Positions 33,226 through 42,731 of a stretch of 64,000 nucleotides of DNA are shown one piece after another (position 1 is the stretch's first letter; each line of letters begins with the position of its first letter). Origin of the DNA: Avoscillospira_A sp052117125 (GTDB lineage: Bacteria > Bacillota > Clostridia > Oscillospirales > Oscillospiraceae); contig NZ_JBQKJT010000004.1 of assembly GCF_052117125.1 (NCBI RefSeq), forward strand, positions 179,029 to 243,028. The letters run 5' to 3'. The notes under the pieces are model-generated. The model saw only the letters and a list, made by a program, of their open reading frames with translations. It did no database searches and had not been told where the DNA came from. The translations under genes were made by a program, and so were the position numbers.

Positions 33226-36200
33226 ATGCAATTCAGCTGTGAGTTTTTTGAGAGTCTCAACGAGGATGTCTACATCTCGGACATGAAGACCTATGACTTA
33301 CTCTATGTCAACGCGCATCTGCGCAAAATGCTGGGATTGGGGTCCCATGACGCATACCGCGGCCAAAAATGCTATGCCCTGCTGCAAGGACTGGAGGAGC
33401 CCTGTGCGTTCTGCACCAACTCCAAACTGCGTGCCGGAGCGTTTTATGAATGGACATACCACAATCCGCTGTTAAAGCAGAATTACAGCATTAAGGACAC
33501 CATTTTGGACTGGGAGGGCCGTCCCTGCCGTATGGAGCTGGCCGTTGAATCGGGCCACAGCTCCTCCGTGTCGGACACCCACCACACCCCCTATCTGACC
33601 AAGCGCGATACGGTCATCGACGAGTGCTTGCAGCAGGTCTACGCCTCCGCCAATGTGGACGATGCCCTCATGCAGCTGTTGGCCTACATCGGGCGGGAAT
33701 TTCATTGCGGCCGGGCGTATATTTTCGAGGACAACGGCGACGCCGCCTTCGACAACACCTACGAATGGTGTGCGCCCGGCGTGACGCCCCAGAAGGACTA
33801 CCTGCAAAATGTGCCTGTGGAAGCCATCGACTGGTGGATTGGGCTTTTTCAGAGCCATCAAATTGTAGTCCTCAACAATCTGGAGCACATCCGGGAATAC
33901 AGTCCCTTGGTTTACGACGCATTGAAGCCCCAGGAGGTCACCACACTGGTGACCGGTCCCATCTATCTGGATCAGCGGCTCATCGGCTTTTTCGGTGTGG
34001 ACAACCCGCTGCCGGAATCGCTGCCGGTGCTGAAGCCGCTGTTGTATGCCATCGGATATTTTTTCGCCTCGGTGCTCAAGCGGCGCAACCTCATCCAGCG
34101 GCTGGAGGACCTGAGCTTCCGCGATGCCCTCACCGGCGCCCTCAACCGCAACGCCCTGGCGGAGCTGGATGCCATCTTTCCGTCCATGGACACCCTCGGC
34201 GTCCTGTACTGCGACATCTCCGGACTGAAACAGATCAACGACACCCTGGGCCATGACGCCGGTGATGAACTGATTATCCAGTGCTATCACACCATTCAGA
34301 AAGCCGTGGGAAACCACAACATCTACCGGGCCGGCGGCGACGAATTTGTGGTGGTACTGCCCAACATTTCACAGGCCGAGTTCATCCAATATGTGGAAAC
34401 ATTGAAACAGACGATTGCGGACAGTGACCAGCACATTGCCGTGGGCCACTCCTGGACGGACCGAAAGCCGTTCCATCTGCAATTGCTGGTGGCCAATGCC
34501 GACAAGATCATGTATGAGGACAAGCGAAAATACTATGAAAACAGCGTGTTTCTCATCGACAAAACCCGGCCTCACCGGCAGGATATTCCCACTCTGCTGC
34601 GGAACACGGCCTTTCATCAGTTTATCCATGCCAACTTTTTTGACGCCGAGACATTGTTTCGTTCCATCACCTCCATCAACCGTTCCCAGTTTCTCTTCTT
34701 TGGCGACCTGCAAACCAATTTGTTTTTTATTTCCGACAACATGCGCGATGCCTTCGGCTTCCCCAGCAATGTGGTGCCGGACCTGCTGAACACCTGGATC
34801 AAACGCATCTGTTCACCGGAGGATCAGCAGTTGTATTGCCGGGACATTGCCGATATGATGGCCCACAAGCGCACGGTGCATGATCTGCGGTATCAGGTCC
34901 GCGACTGCTTCGGCAACCATATGTGGGTCCACTGCTGCGCCCTGCTCCAGTGGAACGACGCCTATACCGTACCCCTGTTTTTCTCCGGCTGTCTTTCCAC
35001 CCAGGACGCGGAGTTTATGGTGGACCCCGTCACCCGGCTGCTCCAGGAATCCGCCGCCGTGCAGAAGCTGCTGGAGCTCCATGCCGGAGGGCAGCCCGTG
35101 CCGATCATTGTGTTCAGTCTCAATGGTTTTACGGAGATCAACCGCATCAAGGGCCGTCAGATGGCCAACCAGATGCTGCGCTCCATTGTGACCATGCTGA
35201 CCAACCGGTTCAACAACACCCTTTCCTTTTTCCGTCTGGACGGTATGCGGTTTATGGCGCTGGTGTCGCCCAACTGTACCGAGTCTCCCGAGACTCTGAT
35301 CGAAGACATCCGCAGCGCTGTTGCGGAGTCCTACCGGTCCTCCAGCGTGCTGCTGCGCTGCCCCTGTTCCGTTGGTCTGCTGCAATATCCGGCAGACGGC
35401 GTCACACCTCAGGTGCTGGTGGAGAACGCCATTGATTTGATCGCCACAGCCAAGTCCATGCCGGACCGTCCCTATGTCGTCCATTCCCAGGAAGACCGGC
35501 TCACCCAGAAGGAACTGGCCGCCATGGCCATCCAGCTGAACCGGGATATCTACAACAACATGGCCAATTTCCGGGTGGTGGTACAGCCCATCGTATCGGC
35601 GCAGACCGGCGAGATTTGCGGCGGTGAAACGCTGCTGCGCTGGCGCTACGGCGGAAAGGATATCTCCCCCACCGTCTTTATCCCCATTCTGGAGCGCAGC
35701 GGGCAGATCATCGGCGTGGGCCGCTGGGTGTTTGAACAGGTGGTCCGTTGCTGCAACCGACTGCTGTCCTCCGGCTCTCAGATTCGGCTCTCCTTTAACG
35801 TCAGCTACCTGCAAATCATGGACGACGAGTTTGTACCCTTCCTCCGGAAGACACTGCACAAGCACCATGTGGACGGCAGCAATCTGACGGTGGAACTGAC
35901 GGAGACCCACTTCGTCGATTCCTTTGAGCGATTGCAGCAGTTTATCAAAGGCTGCCATGAACTGGGGCTGCATATGGCCCTGGACGATTTCGGCGCGGGG
36001 TATTCCTCCTTGTCTCTGCTGCTGCAATTTCCCACGGGTATTATCAAGCTGGACCGCTCTCTTTTGACGCAGATTACCACTTCCCCGGAGATTCTCCACT
36101 TTATCCAGAGCATCGTCTACGCCTGTCACAGCTTCGGGCAGCGGATTTGCGCCGAGGGCGTGGAGACGGAGGAACAGGCTGCCATCCTGCGGGACATGGG

Positions 36201-36297
36201 GTGCGAACTGATTCAGGGATTCCATTACTACGAACCCATGGAGCTGCGGGACCTGTACGAACTGGCGGCACGGAATATCCATGCCCAATCGCTCTAA
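33226..36297 (+). CDS. Cyclic-di-GMP signalling protein (PAS/GAF-GGDEF-PAS-GGDEF-EAL)
   Basis: The 1,023-residue cytosolic protein has an N-terminal PAS-like domain (about 1-100), a GAF domain (about 130-290), a GGDEF domain with intact GGDEF (about 370) and a second PAS (about 480-590). A degenerate GGDEF follows (RLDGM in the signature position, about 600-740), then an EAL domain from about 780. The EAL signature reads ETL, but NVS, ELTET, DDFGAGYSS, KLDRS and AEGVET positions are kept, so phosphodiesterase activity is plausible. It may both make and degrade c-di-GMP. AAGAGGCG lies 5 bases upstream of the start; terminator follows. Confidence 0.92.
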   Translation: MQFSCEFFESLNEDVYISDMKTYDLLYVNAHLRKMLGLGSHDAYRGQKCYALLQGLEEPCAFCTNSKLRAGAFYEWTYHNPLLKQNYSIKDTILDWEGRPCRMELAVESGHSSSVSDTHHTPYLTKRDTVIDECLQQVYASANVDDALMQLLAYIGREFHCGRAYIFEDNGDAAFDNTYEWCAPGVTPQKDYLQNVPVEAIDWWIGLFQSHQIVVLNNLEHIREYSPLVYDALKPQEVTTLVTGPIYLDQRLIGFFGVDNPLPESLPVLKPLLYAIGYFFASVLKRRNLIQRLEDLSFRDALTGALNRNALAELDAIFPSMDTLGVLYCDISGLKQINDTLGHDAGDELIIQCYHTIQKAVGNHNIYRAGGDEFVVVLPNISQAEFIQYVETLKQTIADSDQHIAVGHSWTDRKPFHLQLLVANADKIMYEDKRKYYENSVFLIDKTRPHRQDIPTLLRNTAFHQFIHANFFDAETLFRSITSINRSQFLFFGDLQTNLFFISDNMRDAFGFPSNVVPDLLNTWIKRICSPEDQQLYCRDIADMMAHKRTVHDLRYQVRDCFGNHMWVHCCALLQWNDAYTVPLFFSGCLSTQDAEFMVDPVTRLLQESAAVQKLLELHAGGQPVPIIVFSLNGFTEINRIKGRQMANQMLRSIVTMLTNRFNNTLSFFRLDGMRFMALVSPNCTESPETLIEDIRSAVAESYRSSSVLLRCPCSVGLLQYPADGVTPQVLVENAIDLIATAKSMPDRPYVVHSQEDRLTQKELAAMAIQLNRDIYNNMANFRVVVQPIVSAQTGEICGGETLLRWRYGGKDISPTVFIPILERSGQIIGVGRWVFEQVVRCCNRLLSSGSQIRLSFNVSYLQIMDDEFVPFLRKTLHKHHVDGSNLTVELTETHFVDSFERLQQFIKGCHELGLHMALDDFGAGYSSLSLLLQFPTGIIKLDRSLLTQITTSPEILHFIQSIVYACHSFGQRICAEGVETEEQAAILRDMGCELIQGFHYYEPMELRDLYELAARNIHAQSL

Positions 36298-36305
36298 AAC
36301 TGATA

Positions 36306-36344
36306 AAAACCGGGCGCGCTGCCGACAGCAGCACGCCCGGTTTC
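36306..36344 (+). terminator. Terminator after the GGDEF/EAL gene
   Basis: ACCGGGCG and CTGC pair with GCAG and CGCCCGGT (with a small internal mismatch), followed by TTTCC. It sits between convergent genes and may act on both. Confidence 0.75.
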
Positions 36345-36388
36345 CATTGTTTTTGTGGTTGTTATGCCGGAACCGCCGGATTTTGCTA

Positions 36389-37765
36389 TTATAGGCCCAG
36401 CAGCATGGAGGCAATCTGGAAGTACACCAACAAAGCGATGGCATCCACGATGGTGGTAATAAAGGGGCTGGCCATCACCGCCGGGTCGAAGCCCAGCCGC
36501 TCAGCCACAATGGGCAGGGTGCCGCCCACCAACTTGGCACACAGCACCGTGATGGCCAGGGTGATGCACACGGTCATCATCACGCCCAGGGTGATGCCCT
36601 CTTCGCCCAGCAGCATACTGTCCACCAGGAAAATCTTGAGGAACGCCGTAAGGCCCAGCGCAATGCCGCAGAGGATGGCCACGCGGCATTCCTTCCAGAG
36701 AATCCGTGGCAAATCCCGCAGGGCGATTTCACCGATGGACAAGCCGCGGACGATGGTCACCGACGTCTGGGAGCCGGAGTTGCCCGCCGTATCCATCAGC
36801 ATGGGAATAAAGGACGTCAGCACGATCTGCTTGGCCAGGGCGTTCTCAAAGTAGTTGAGAATCATACCGGTGAAGGTGGCCGACACCATGAGGAGCATCA
36901 GCCAGGGGATGCGGTTTTTAAAGACCTCAAAGGTCGACAGGCGCATATAGGGCTTTTCCGACGGCAGCATGGCGGCCATCTTTTCCATATCCTCCGTGAC
37001 CTCTTCCTCGATGACGTCCATGGCGTCGTCGAAGGTCACGATACCCACCAGCCGGTTTTCCGCGTCCACCACGGGCAGGGCCAGGAAGTCGTACTTGGAG
37101 AACAGCTGGGCCACGTCCTCCTTGTCCTCCAGGGTGTTGACGGAGATGACGTTCTCCTCCATGATCTCGGAGATGACCTCCTCATCATCCTCACACAAGA
37201 GCAGGTCCTTGACGGTGGTCAGGCCCAGGAGTTTCCGATCTTCGGTGACGTAGCAGGTGTAGATGGTCTCCTTGTCGATGCCCGTCCGGCGGATGCGCTT
37301 GATGGCCTCCTCCACGGTCATGTCGGGCCGCAGGGTGACGCACTCCGTGGTCATGATGGAACCGGCGCTGTCCTCCGGATAGCGCAGAATCTCATTGATC
37401 TGCTTACGCATTTCCGGATCGGCCTGGCCCAGAATCCGGCGGACCACATTGGCGGGCATCTCTTCCACAATGTCCACGGCGTCATCGACGTACAGTTCGT
37501 CGATGACCTCTTTCAGCTCGCTGTCGGAAAAGCCCCGGATCAGCAGTTCCTGGGCCTCCGGGTCCATTTCCACAAAGGTCTCCGACGCCAGCTCCTTGGG
37601 CAGAAGCCGGAACAGCAGCGGCAGCCGGTCCTCCTCCAAATCGTCGAAAATGGCGGCGATATCCACCGGGTTCATGGTGGCCAGAATGTCCCGCAGGGAC
37701 AGGTATTTTTTACTGTTGAGGAGCGCCAGCAGCGTCTCCTTCATCATAACGGTATGTTCTGCCAT
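36389..37765 (-). CDS. mgtE: Magnesium transporter MgtE
   Basis: This 458-residue Mg2+ channel has an N-terminal superhelical domain (about 20-130) with LPKELASETFVEM-type repeats, two CBS domains (about 140-265) for Mg2+ sensing, a plug helix, and five membrane helices from about 290. The pore-region SFIPMLMDTAGNSGSQTSV stretch is the MgtE signature. The start at 37765 has AGGAGGAGG 6 bases upstream. The long 5' region is rich in hairpins and probably regulatory. Confidence 0.95.
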   Translation of the reverse strand: MAEHTVMMKETLLALLNSKKYLSLRDILATMNPVDIAAIFDDLEEDRLPLLFRLLPKELASETFVEMDPEAQELLIRGFSDSELKEVIDELYVDDAVDIVEEMPANVVRRILGQADPEMRKQINEILRYPEDSAGSIMTTECVTLRPDMTVEEAIKRIRRTGIDKETIYTCYVTEDRKLLGLTTVKDLLLCEDDEEVISEIMEENVISVNTLEDKEDVAQLFSKYDFLALPVVDAENRLVGIVTFDDAMDVIEEEVTEDMEKMAAMLPSEKPYMRLSTFEVFKNRIPWLMLLMVSATFTGMILNYFENALAKQIVLTSFIPMLMDTAGNSGSQTSVTIVRGLSIGEIALRDLPRILWKECRVAILCGIALGLTAFLKIFLVDSMLLGEEGITLGVMMTVCITLAITVLCAKLVGGTLPIVAERLGFDPAVMASPFITTIVDAIALLVYFQIASMLLGL

Positions 37766-37789
37766 GGTTTCCTCCTCCTAATACTATTA

Positions 37790-37919
37790 TCCCATAAAAA
37801 TGGTTCCTTTTTATGGGATAGGCATCGCCTTGCGGCGTTGCCCTTTTGCGGTAAAAACCGCAAAAGCCGTCTCATAAAGTTTTTGATAAAACGCTTTCAC
37901 AGCATTGTATCAAAAACTT
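37790..37919 (-). promoter_or_regulatory. Hairpin-rich leader of mgtE
   Basis: Four inverted repeats lie in a row upstream of mgtE: an 11-bp perfect stem (37790-37818), an imperfect 8-bp stem (about 37826-37843), TTTTGCGGT/ACCGCAAAA (37844-37865) and a 12-bp perfect AAGTTTTTGATA/TATCAAAAACTT (37877-37919). The conserved core of the M-box Mg2+ riboswitch was looked for and not recognised. The rest of the gap to 38260 holds no convincing gene. Confidence 0.5.
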
Positions 37920-38181
37920 GTATAAATTGATACGGTTTAGGAAGCACAAACACACGGTACGGACCGTCACAAACGGGAAACAACGGCCACAAAAGCGGCT
38001 GGTTTCCCGCGGCGACTTCGGCCCGGGCCTGTGCCGCTGCCACTTCCTGTGTCCATTGATTTCACCCCTTTGGCTGCAAAAATTCATCTTTTGGGTCCAA
38101 AACCCCATACTACATTAGTTTATGCTACCCAGCACCATTTGTCAACCGCGCAACCCCCGATTTTACGAGAAAAACCCGGTC

Positions 38182-38210
38182 TTTTCACAAGGGTTTTCCT
38201 ATGGTATGAT
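38182..38210 (+). promoter_or_regulatory. Predicted promoter of the AlaX-like gene
   Basis: TTTTCA, 17 bases, TATGAT, 51 bases upstream of the start. The -35 is weak. Confidence 0.45.
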
Positions 38211-38260
38211 AAACTGGTATAGATCAACGGGACTTCCCGCGGAAAACGAGGTTTTTCACC

Positions 38261-39412
38261 ATGGAGCAACAGGCACTTTTTTACCAGGACAGCCATCTGC
38301 GGCAGTTTACGGCCCGGGTGCTGTCCTGTACCGCCGACGGCGATGGATATCTTGTGACCCTGGAGCAGACGGCCTTTTATCCCGAGGGCGGCGGCCAGCC
38401 CTGCGACACCGGCCTGCTGGGCGGCGTAGCCGTCACCGACGTGCGCCGCCGGGACGGGCAGATCGTCCACCGCTGCGCCGGTCCCCTGACCGTGGGCGAC
38501 ACGGTGGAGGGCATCATTGACTGGGACCGGCGGCTGGACCTCATGCAGCAGCACAGCGGCGAACACATCGTCAGCGGTTTGATTCACGCGGCCTACGGCT
38601 ACAACAACGTGGGCTTTCATATGGGCCACGACGTCATCACCATTGATTTCAACGGCGAGCTGACCATGGAGCAGCTTTCCGACATCGAGCGCCGGGCCAA
38701 TGGGGCCGTATGGGCCAACACCCCGGTCCGCATCTTCTATCCTGACGCGGAGGCCCTGGCTTCCCTGCCCTATCGCAGCAAAAAAGAGCTGACCGGCGAT
38801 GTGCGTCTGGTGGAGTTTCCCGGCTGTGATTTGTGTGCCTGCTGCGGCACCCATGTGAAAGCCACCGGCGAGATCGGTCTGATTCGGCTGCTCAGTGTGG
38901 TTCGGTTCAAGGGCGGCGTCCGCATTGAGATGGCCTGCGGTGGCCGGGCTTTGGAGCATACCCGGGCCGTATGGGAGCAGAACCGCCGCATTTCCAATTT
39001 GCTGTCGGCCAAGCCCCTGGAGACCGCAGCCGCAGCCGAACGCATGGCCCACCAGTTGGAGCTGGCCAAATACCGGATGGTGGAACTGGAAACCCATCAC
39101 TTTGCGGCGGTCGCCCAATCCATGGCCGGTGCAGGCAGCGTTCTCCACTTTGAGGACGGTCTGACCCCTGACGGCGTGCGGCGTCTGGCCATTGCCATAG
39201 GCGAGGTCTGCGGCGGCCGGGCCGCCGTGTTTTCCGCCCAGGATGGCGGCGGCTATGCCTACGCCCTGGGTGAAACGGGCGGCGATCTGCGGCAGCTGAG
39301 CCGCGCCATGAACGACGCCCTCCAGGGCCGCGGCGGCGGCAAGCCCAATTTTGTCCAAGGCTCTGTCCGGGCGGACCGGGCGGCCATTGAAGCTTTTTTT
39401 GCATCGCTGTGA
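38261..39412 (+). CDS. Alanyl-tRNA editing protein (AlaX-L type)
   Basis: This 383-residue protein is a free-standing trans-editing factor that removes mischarged Ser or Gly from tRNA-Ala. It has an N-terminal AlaRS-type domain with FYPEGGGQPCDTG (about 37-49), the zinc-binding editing site HSGEH (about 98-102) with CDLCACCGTHV (about 190), and a C-terminal DHHA1 domain with GRGGGKPNFVQGS. Full-length AlaX-L architecture is complete. The nudC start follows its stop by 10 bases, so they are probably co-transcribed. Confidence 0.92.
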   Translation: MEQQALFYQDSHLRQFTARVLSCTADGDGYLVTLEQTAFYPEGGGQPCDTGLLGGVAVTDVRRRDGQIVHRCAGPLTVGDTVEGIIDWDRRLDLMQQHSGEHIVSGLIHAAYGYNNVGFHMGHDVITIDFNGELTMEQLSDIERRANGAVWANTPVRIFYPDAEALASLPYRSKKELTGDVRLVEFPGCDLCACCGTHVKATGEIGLIRLLSVVRFKGGVRIEMACGGRALEHTRAVWEQNRRISNLLSAKPLETAAAAERMAHQLELAKYRMVELETHHFAAVAQSMAGAGSVLHFEDGLTPDGVRRLAIAIGEVCGGRAAVFSAQDGGGYAYALGETGGDLRQLSRAMNDALQGRGGGKPNFVQGSVRADRAAIEAFFASL

Positions 39413-39422
39413 GGTGACGGAT

Positions 39423-40280
39423 ATGGTACAGGATATCTTTCCCCATCATTTTGAAAATACATTCATGCACCGGCCGCCGCGGCCGGAAGATTTTGTATTG
39501 GCCTATGACGGAGATCGTCTGCTGATGGCCCACGACGGCGGCATCACCCTGCCCACGGCGGCCCAAATCCCCGGTCCCCTGCAATACCTCTTCACCCTGG
39601 ACGACCGGGGGTATTATCTGCTGGAAGCGCCGGCTCCGGCGGCTCCGGCGGGCTTTGCCTTTGAGGGCAGCCGGGATTATCGAAGCTGGGAACCGGCAGA
39701 GACCCGCTACGCCTGTGCCGTGGCCGAAAGCCTCCACCGCTGGTACCGCGGCAACCAATTCTGCGGCTGCTGCGGCCATCGTATGGAGAAGAGTCCGACG
39801 GAGCGGGCCATGGTCTGCCCCGACTGCGGCAATACGGTCTATCCCAAAATCTGCCCCGCTGTCATTGTGGGCGTCTGCGACGGGGACCGGCTCCTTTTGA
39901 CCAAGTACAACGGCCGGGTGACGAAGCAATACGCCCTGGTGGCAGGCTTTGCCGAAATCGGCGAGACCATTGAGGAGACGGTGCGCCGGGAGGTCTTTGA
40001 GGAGGTGGGGCTGAAGCTGGGGCAGCTGCGGTTCTACAAATCCCAGCCCTGGGTTTTCACCGACACCCTGCTCATGGGCTTTTACGCCCAGCTCCACGGC
40101 GACGACGCCATCCGGCTTCAGGAAGAAGAGCTGTCCCTGGGCCAATGGTTCCACCGCAGCGAACTGCCCGACGATCACTCCGGCATCAGTCTCACCGGCG
40201 AAATGATTGAGACATTCCGCCGGGGACAGGACCCGTTCTCCCTGGCCCTGCACAGTCAACAACACCCCCTGGAGGTATAA
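39423..40280 (+). CDS. nudC: NAD+ diphosphatase NudC-like Nudix hydrolase
   Basis: The 285-residue enzyme has an N-terminal domain, a four-cysteine zinc ribbon (CGCCGHRM...CPDCGNTVYP, about 113-138) and a Nudix box GFAEIGETIEETVRREVFEEVGL spanning about 178-200 with intact REVxEE. The family marker SQPWVF follows about 17 residues later. NudC hydrolyses NADH and decaps NAD-capped RNA. The start at 39423 follows GAGGTGACGGAT; the frame upstream runs into the previous gene. Confidence 0.92.
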   Translation: MVQDIFPHHFENTFMHRPPRPEDFVLAYDGDRLLMAHDGGITLPTAAQIPGPLQYLFTLDDRGYYLLEAPAPAAPAGFAFEGSRDYRSWEPAETRYACAVAESLHRWYRGNQFCGCCGHRMEKSPTERAMVCPDCGNTVYPKICPAVIVGVCDGDRLLLTKYNGRVTKQYALVAGFAEIGETIEETVRREVFEEVGLKLGQLRFYKSQPWVFTDTLLMGFYAQLHGDDAIRLQEEELSLGQWFHRSELPDDHSGISLTGEMIETFRRGQDPFSLALHSQQHPLEV

Positions 40281-40286
40281 GAACCC

Positions 40287-40604
40287 ATGAATCACAAGAA
40301 AAAAAGTCCCGATACCCGCCGCGCCATTCTCTGGGGCGTGGGCGGCGCCTACATTCTCTATCTGGGTTATACCCTGCTGCAAAGCTACCTTTCCGGTGAG
40401 GCCACGGCACAGAAGGACGTACTGCTGTGCACCATCGGCGGCGGCGCGTTTCTGCTCATCGGCGTGGTGCTGGTGATCCTGGCTCTGCGCCAGGGCATGG
40501 CGGCCCTGCGGGCCCAGGCCGCCGAGATGGACCGTGTCGAAGCCGAAGAGCGGGCCGCTTTGGAATCGAAAACCATGGAAGACGAGGACGATCCCCAGGC
40601 ATAA
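40287..40604 (+). CDS. Small membrane protein of unknown function
   Basis: The 105-residue protein has a basic N-terminus, two membrane helices (about 12-33 and 43-66) and a charged cytoplasmic tail rich in Glu and Ala ending in EDEDDPQA. It lies 6 bases after nudC, with GGAGGTATAAGAACCC as ribosome site, so it is in the same transcript. No family was recognised. Confidence 0.75.
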   Translation: MNHKKKSPDTRRAILWGVGGAYILYLGYTLLQSYLSGEATAQKDVLLCTIGGGAFLLIGVVLVILALRQGMAALRAQAAEMDRVEAEERAALESKTMEDEDDPQA

Positions 40605-40727
40605 GCGTCCCCCGGCGGGAATATATTCTCCCATACAAAGGCAACGCCCCCACAATTCGGACCGTGGCCCTGACCGGCCGTTTGGTCAAGCTGTGCGGCG
40701 CTGCTCAAACGACAATGAGGTGGGAGA

Positions 40728-41330
40728 ATGGAACAGGTATCCAATCATATTATTTTGCGGGGTGTTTTGGCCGGTGCACCGGTCTTTTCCCATGAGAATC
40801 ACGGACGGCGGTTTTACCGCTTTCCGCTGGAAGTAGCCCGACTGTCGGGCACCGCCGATGTTCTGCCGGTGGTGGCCGATGAAAGCCTGCTGGCAGACAC
40901 AGTCCTGACCGACGGGACCCTGGTGGAGGTGACGGGACAGGTGCGCTCCTGCAACTGCCGCAGCGAGACGGGCCGCCATCTGATGATCTCCGTCTACGCG
41001 TCCACCCTGGGCCTGTGCGACGGGGAGCCGGAAAACACGGCCACCCTACAGGGTGTGATCTGCAAGGCCCCGGTCTACCGGCGGACGCCCCTGGGCCGGG
41101 AGATCTGCGACGTGATGCTGGCCGTCAGCCGCCATTACCGCCGCACCGATTATCTGCCCTGCATCCTGTGGGGCAAATCCGCCCGGGAGGTGGCCTGTCT
41201 CTCCGTGGGCGCACCCCTGCACCTGACGGGACGGCTCCAGAGCCGCGGCTATACCAAGGTGGTGGACGGCGTACCCCAACAGCGGGTGGCCTATGAGATT
41301 TCTGCCATGGAGTCCCTCTGCCCCGTTTGA
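40728..41330 (+). CDS. Single-stranded DNA-binding protein-like, two OB folds
   Basis: The 200-residue protein contains two successive SSB/PriB-type OB domains: NHIILRGVLAGAPVFSHE with YRFPLEVARLSG at the start, and NTATLQGVICKAPVYRRTPL with ICDVMLAVSR...YLPCILWGKSAREV from about 105. It lacks the acidic C-terminal tail of replicative SSB, so it is probably a paralog rather than the essential protein. GAGGTGGGAG precedes the start. Its role is inferred from the fold only. Confidence 0.82.
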   Translation: MEQVSNHIILRGVLAGAPVFSHENHGRRFYRFPLEVARLSGTADVLPVVADESLLADTVLTDGTLVEVTGQVRSCNCRSETGRHLMISVYASTLGLCDGEPENTATLQGVICKAPVYRRTPLGREICDVMLAVSRHYRRTDYLPCILWGKSAREVACLSVGAPLHLTGRLQSRGYTKVVDGVPQQRVAYEISAMESLCPV

Positions 41331-41333
41331 CCC

Positions 41334-41362
41334 TTGCCAGACGCGGCAGGATTTGGTATGAT
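41334..41362 (+). promoter_or_regulatory. Predicted promoter of the 118-residue membrane protein gene
   Basis: TTGCCA, 17 bases, TATGAT, directly after the preceding stop codon. Confidence 0.5.
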
Positions 41363-41399
41363 GGGAGCAGAATTTTGTACACAGGAAAGGACGTTTCCC

Positions 41400-41756
41400 A
41401 TGGATACCAATAGTATGTTTGCTTTTTTCGATATGATTTCTTTGGCCGCCGGCGCCTATGTGCTGTACGTCTGGTACCGGCTCCAGGCCGTGGGACGGCT
41501 TTTTGAAAACTCCCTGCTGATTCCCAAAGACTACCGCATCAAGGATTGCGCTGACCCCGACGGTTACATCCGATATCTCAAGCCCCGTCTGTTGATCCTT
41601 GGCCTGTATCTGGCCCTCTATGGCATTGTGGCTCTGATCAACAGCAACCTGCAACTCTACAACAACACCGTGTCCATGGTACTCAACAGCGTGGCGCTGG
41701 CCGTCATCATCTGGTACGCCGTATGCAGTTCCAAGGCTGTGAAGCGGTACTGGTAA
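41400..41756 (+). CDS. Membrane protein of unknown function
   Basis: This 118-residue protein has three predicted membrane segments (about 8-28, 61-80 and 88-108) with a polar loop RLFENSLLIPKDYRIKD between the first two. AGGAAAGGACG precedes ATG 41400. No family was recognised. It has its own promoter and a terminator, so it seems to be a single-gene unit. Confidence 0.75.
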   Translation: MDTNSMFAFFDMISLAAGAYVLYVWYRLQAVGRLFENSLLIPKDYRIKDCADPDGYIRYLKPRLLILGLYLALYGIVALINSNLQLYNNTVSMVLNSVALAVIIWYAVCSSKAVKRYW

Positions 41757-41800
41757 CGTCTGCCGCAAGTTCCGGTCCGCACAAGTTGAAATTGTGTTTA

Positions 41801-41841
41801 AAAAAACTCCCGTTTTCGCTTTGTGAAAACGGGAGTTTTTT
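41801..41841 (+). terminator. Rho-independent terminator
   Basis: AAAAAACTCCCGTTTTC pairs with GAAAACGGGAGTTTTTT around a 7-base loop; strong in both directions. Confidence 0.93.
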
Positions 41842-41990
41842 CCGGTTCCTCCATGGCCGCCCCTTGACGATGGTTGTCTTTAATGCTATCTTATGTGCAT
41901 AGAACCGACAATATTTTAGGTAATTGTGCAAAATTTACATATATTTGTTCCAAATCTGTCGTTGCAATCAGAAAGGAGGCGCAACGAGTT

Positions 41991-42731
41991 ATGCTGCGGA
42001 TTGCCGTTTGTGATGATATGGACACCCAGCGGAAGCAAACAACGGCGCTGCTGACGCACTATCTGCAATCCCGTCCCGATCTGTACGGGCAAGTGGAGAC
42101 GTTTTCCAGCGGCGGCGCGCTGCTGGCCCAGACGGAGGCCCGTGGCGGCTTTGACCTCTACATTCTGGACATCCTCATGCCGGAGTTGAGCGGCATTGAG
42201 ACCGGCCGCCGTCTGCGGGCGCTGGGGAATGGCGGGGAGATTATCTATCTCACCCAATCCAACGATTTCGCCGCCGACAGTTATGATGTACACGCCTTTT
42301 TCTATCTGCTCAAACCGGTGGACCGGGCCAAATTCTTTCAGATTCTCGATGGTGCCGTGGAAACGCTGCAACGGCGGAGGAACTGCGCCACTGTGGTACA
42401 GACGCCGGAGGGGCCCCGGCGGATTTTGCTGGACCACATTCGATATGTGGAGCGGGTGGGGCGCTGTATGCGCTATGACTGTACCGACGGCGTTGTGGTA
42501 TCCCAGACCATCCGCATCCCGTTTCGGGAGATGGCCGCCCCGCTTCTGGCCCACCGCCGGTTTTTCCTGTGCGGGGCCAGCTTTGTGCTGAATTTCCAGC
42601 ATGTGACCGGCGTCAACGGACAGGCCGCCCTGCTGGACAACGGCCAAACCGTCACCCTGCCCCGAACGGCGGCTTCGGATTTCAAAAAAGCCTGGGGCAA
42701 CTACTGGCTGGAGAAGGATGGATTGCCATGA
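41991..42731 (+). CDS. LytTR-family response regulator
   Basis: This 246-residue regulator has a receiver domain (acidic pair D8-D9, phosphoacceptor Asp in LYILDILMPELSG near 59) and a C-terminal LytTR DNA-binding domain with ILLDHIRYVERVGRCMRYD and FFLCGASFVLNFQHVTGV. AAAGGAGG lies upstream of ATG 41991. Its stop overlaps the start of the kinase gene (ATGA). It belongs to the AgrA/VirR group that controls peptides, toxins or cell-surface genes. Confidence 0.93.
   Translation: MLRIAVCDDMDTQRKQTTALLTHYLQSRPDLYGQVETFSSGGALLAQTEARGGFDLYILDILMPELSGIETGRRLRALGNGGEIIYLTQSNDFAADSYDVHAFFYLLKPVDRAKFFQILDGAVETLQRRRNCATVVQTPEGPRRILLDHIRYVERVGRCMRYDCTDGVVVSQTIRIPFREMAAPLLAHRRFFLCGASFVLNFQHVTGVNGQAALLDNGQTVTLPRTAASDFKKAWGNYWLEKDGLP

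Noticed and set aside
37790..37919. M-box (Mg2+) riboswitch before mgtE.
   Set aside because: The conserved core of the M-box was not found by eye, so only a structured leader is reported.
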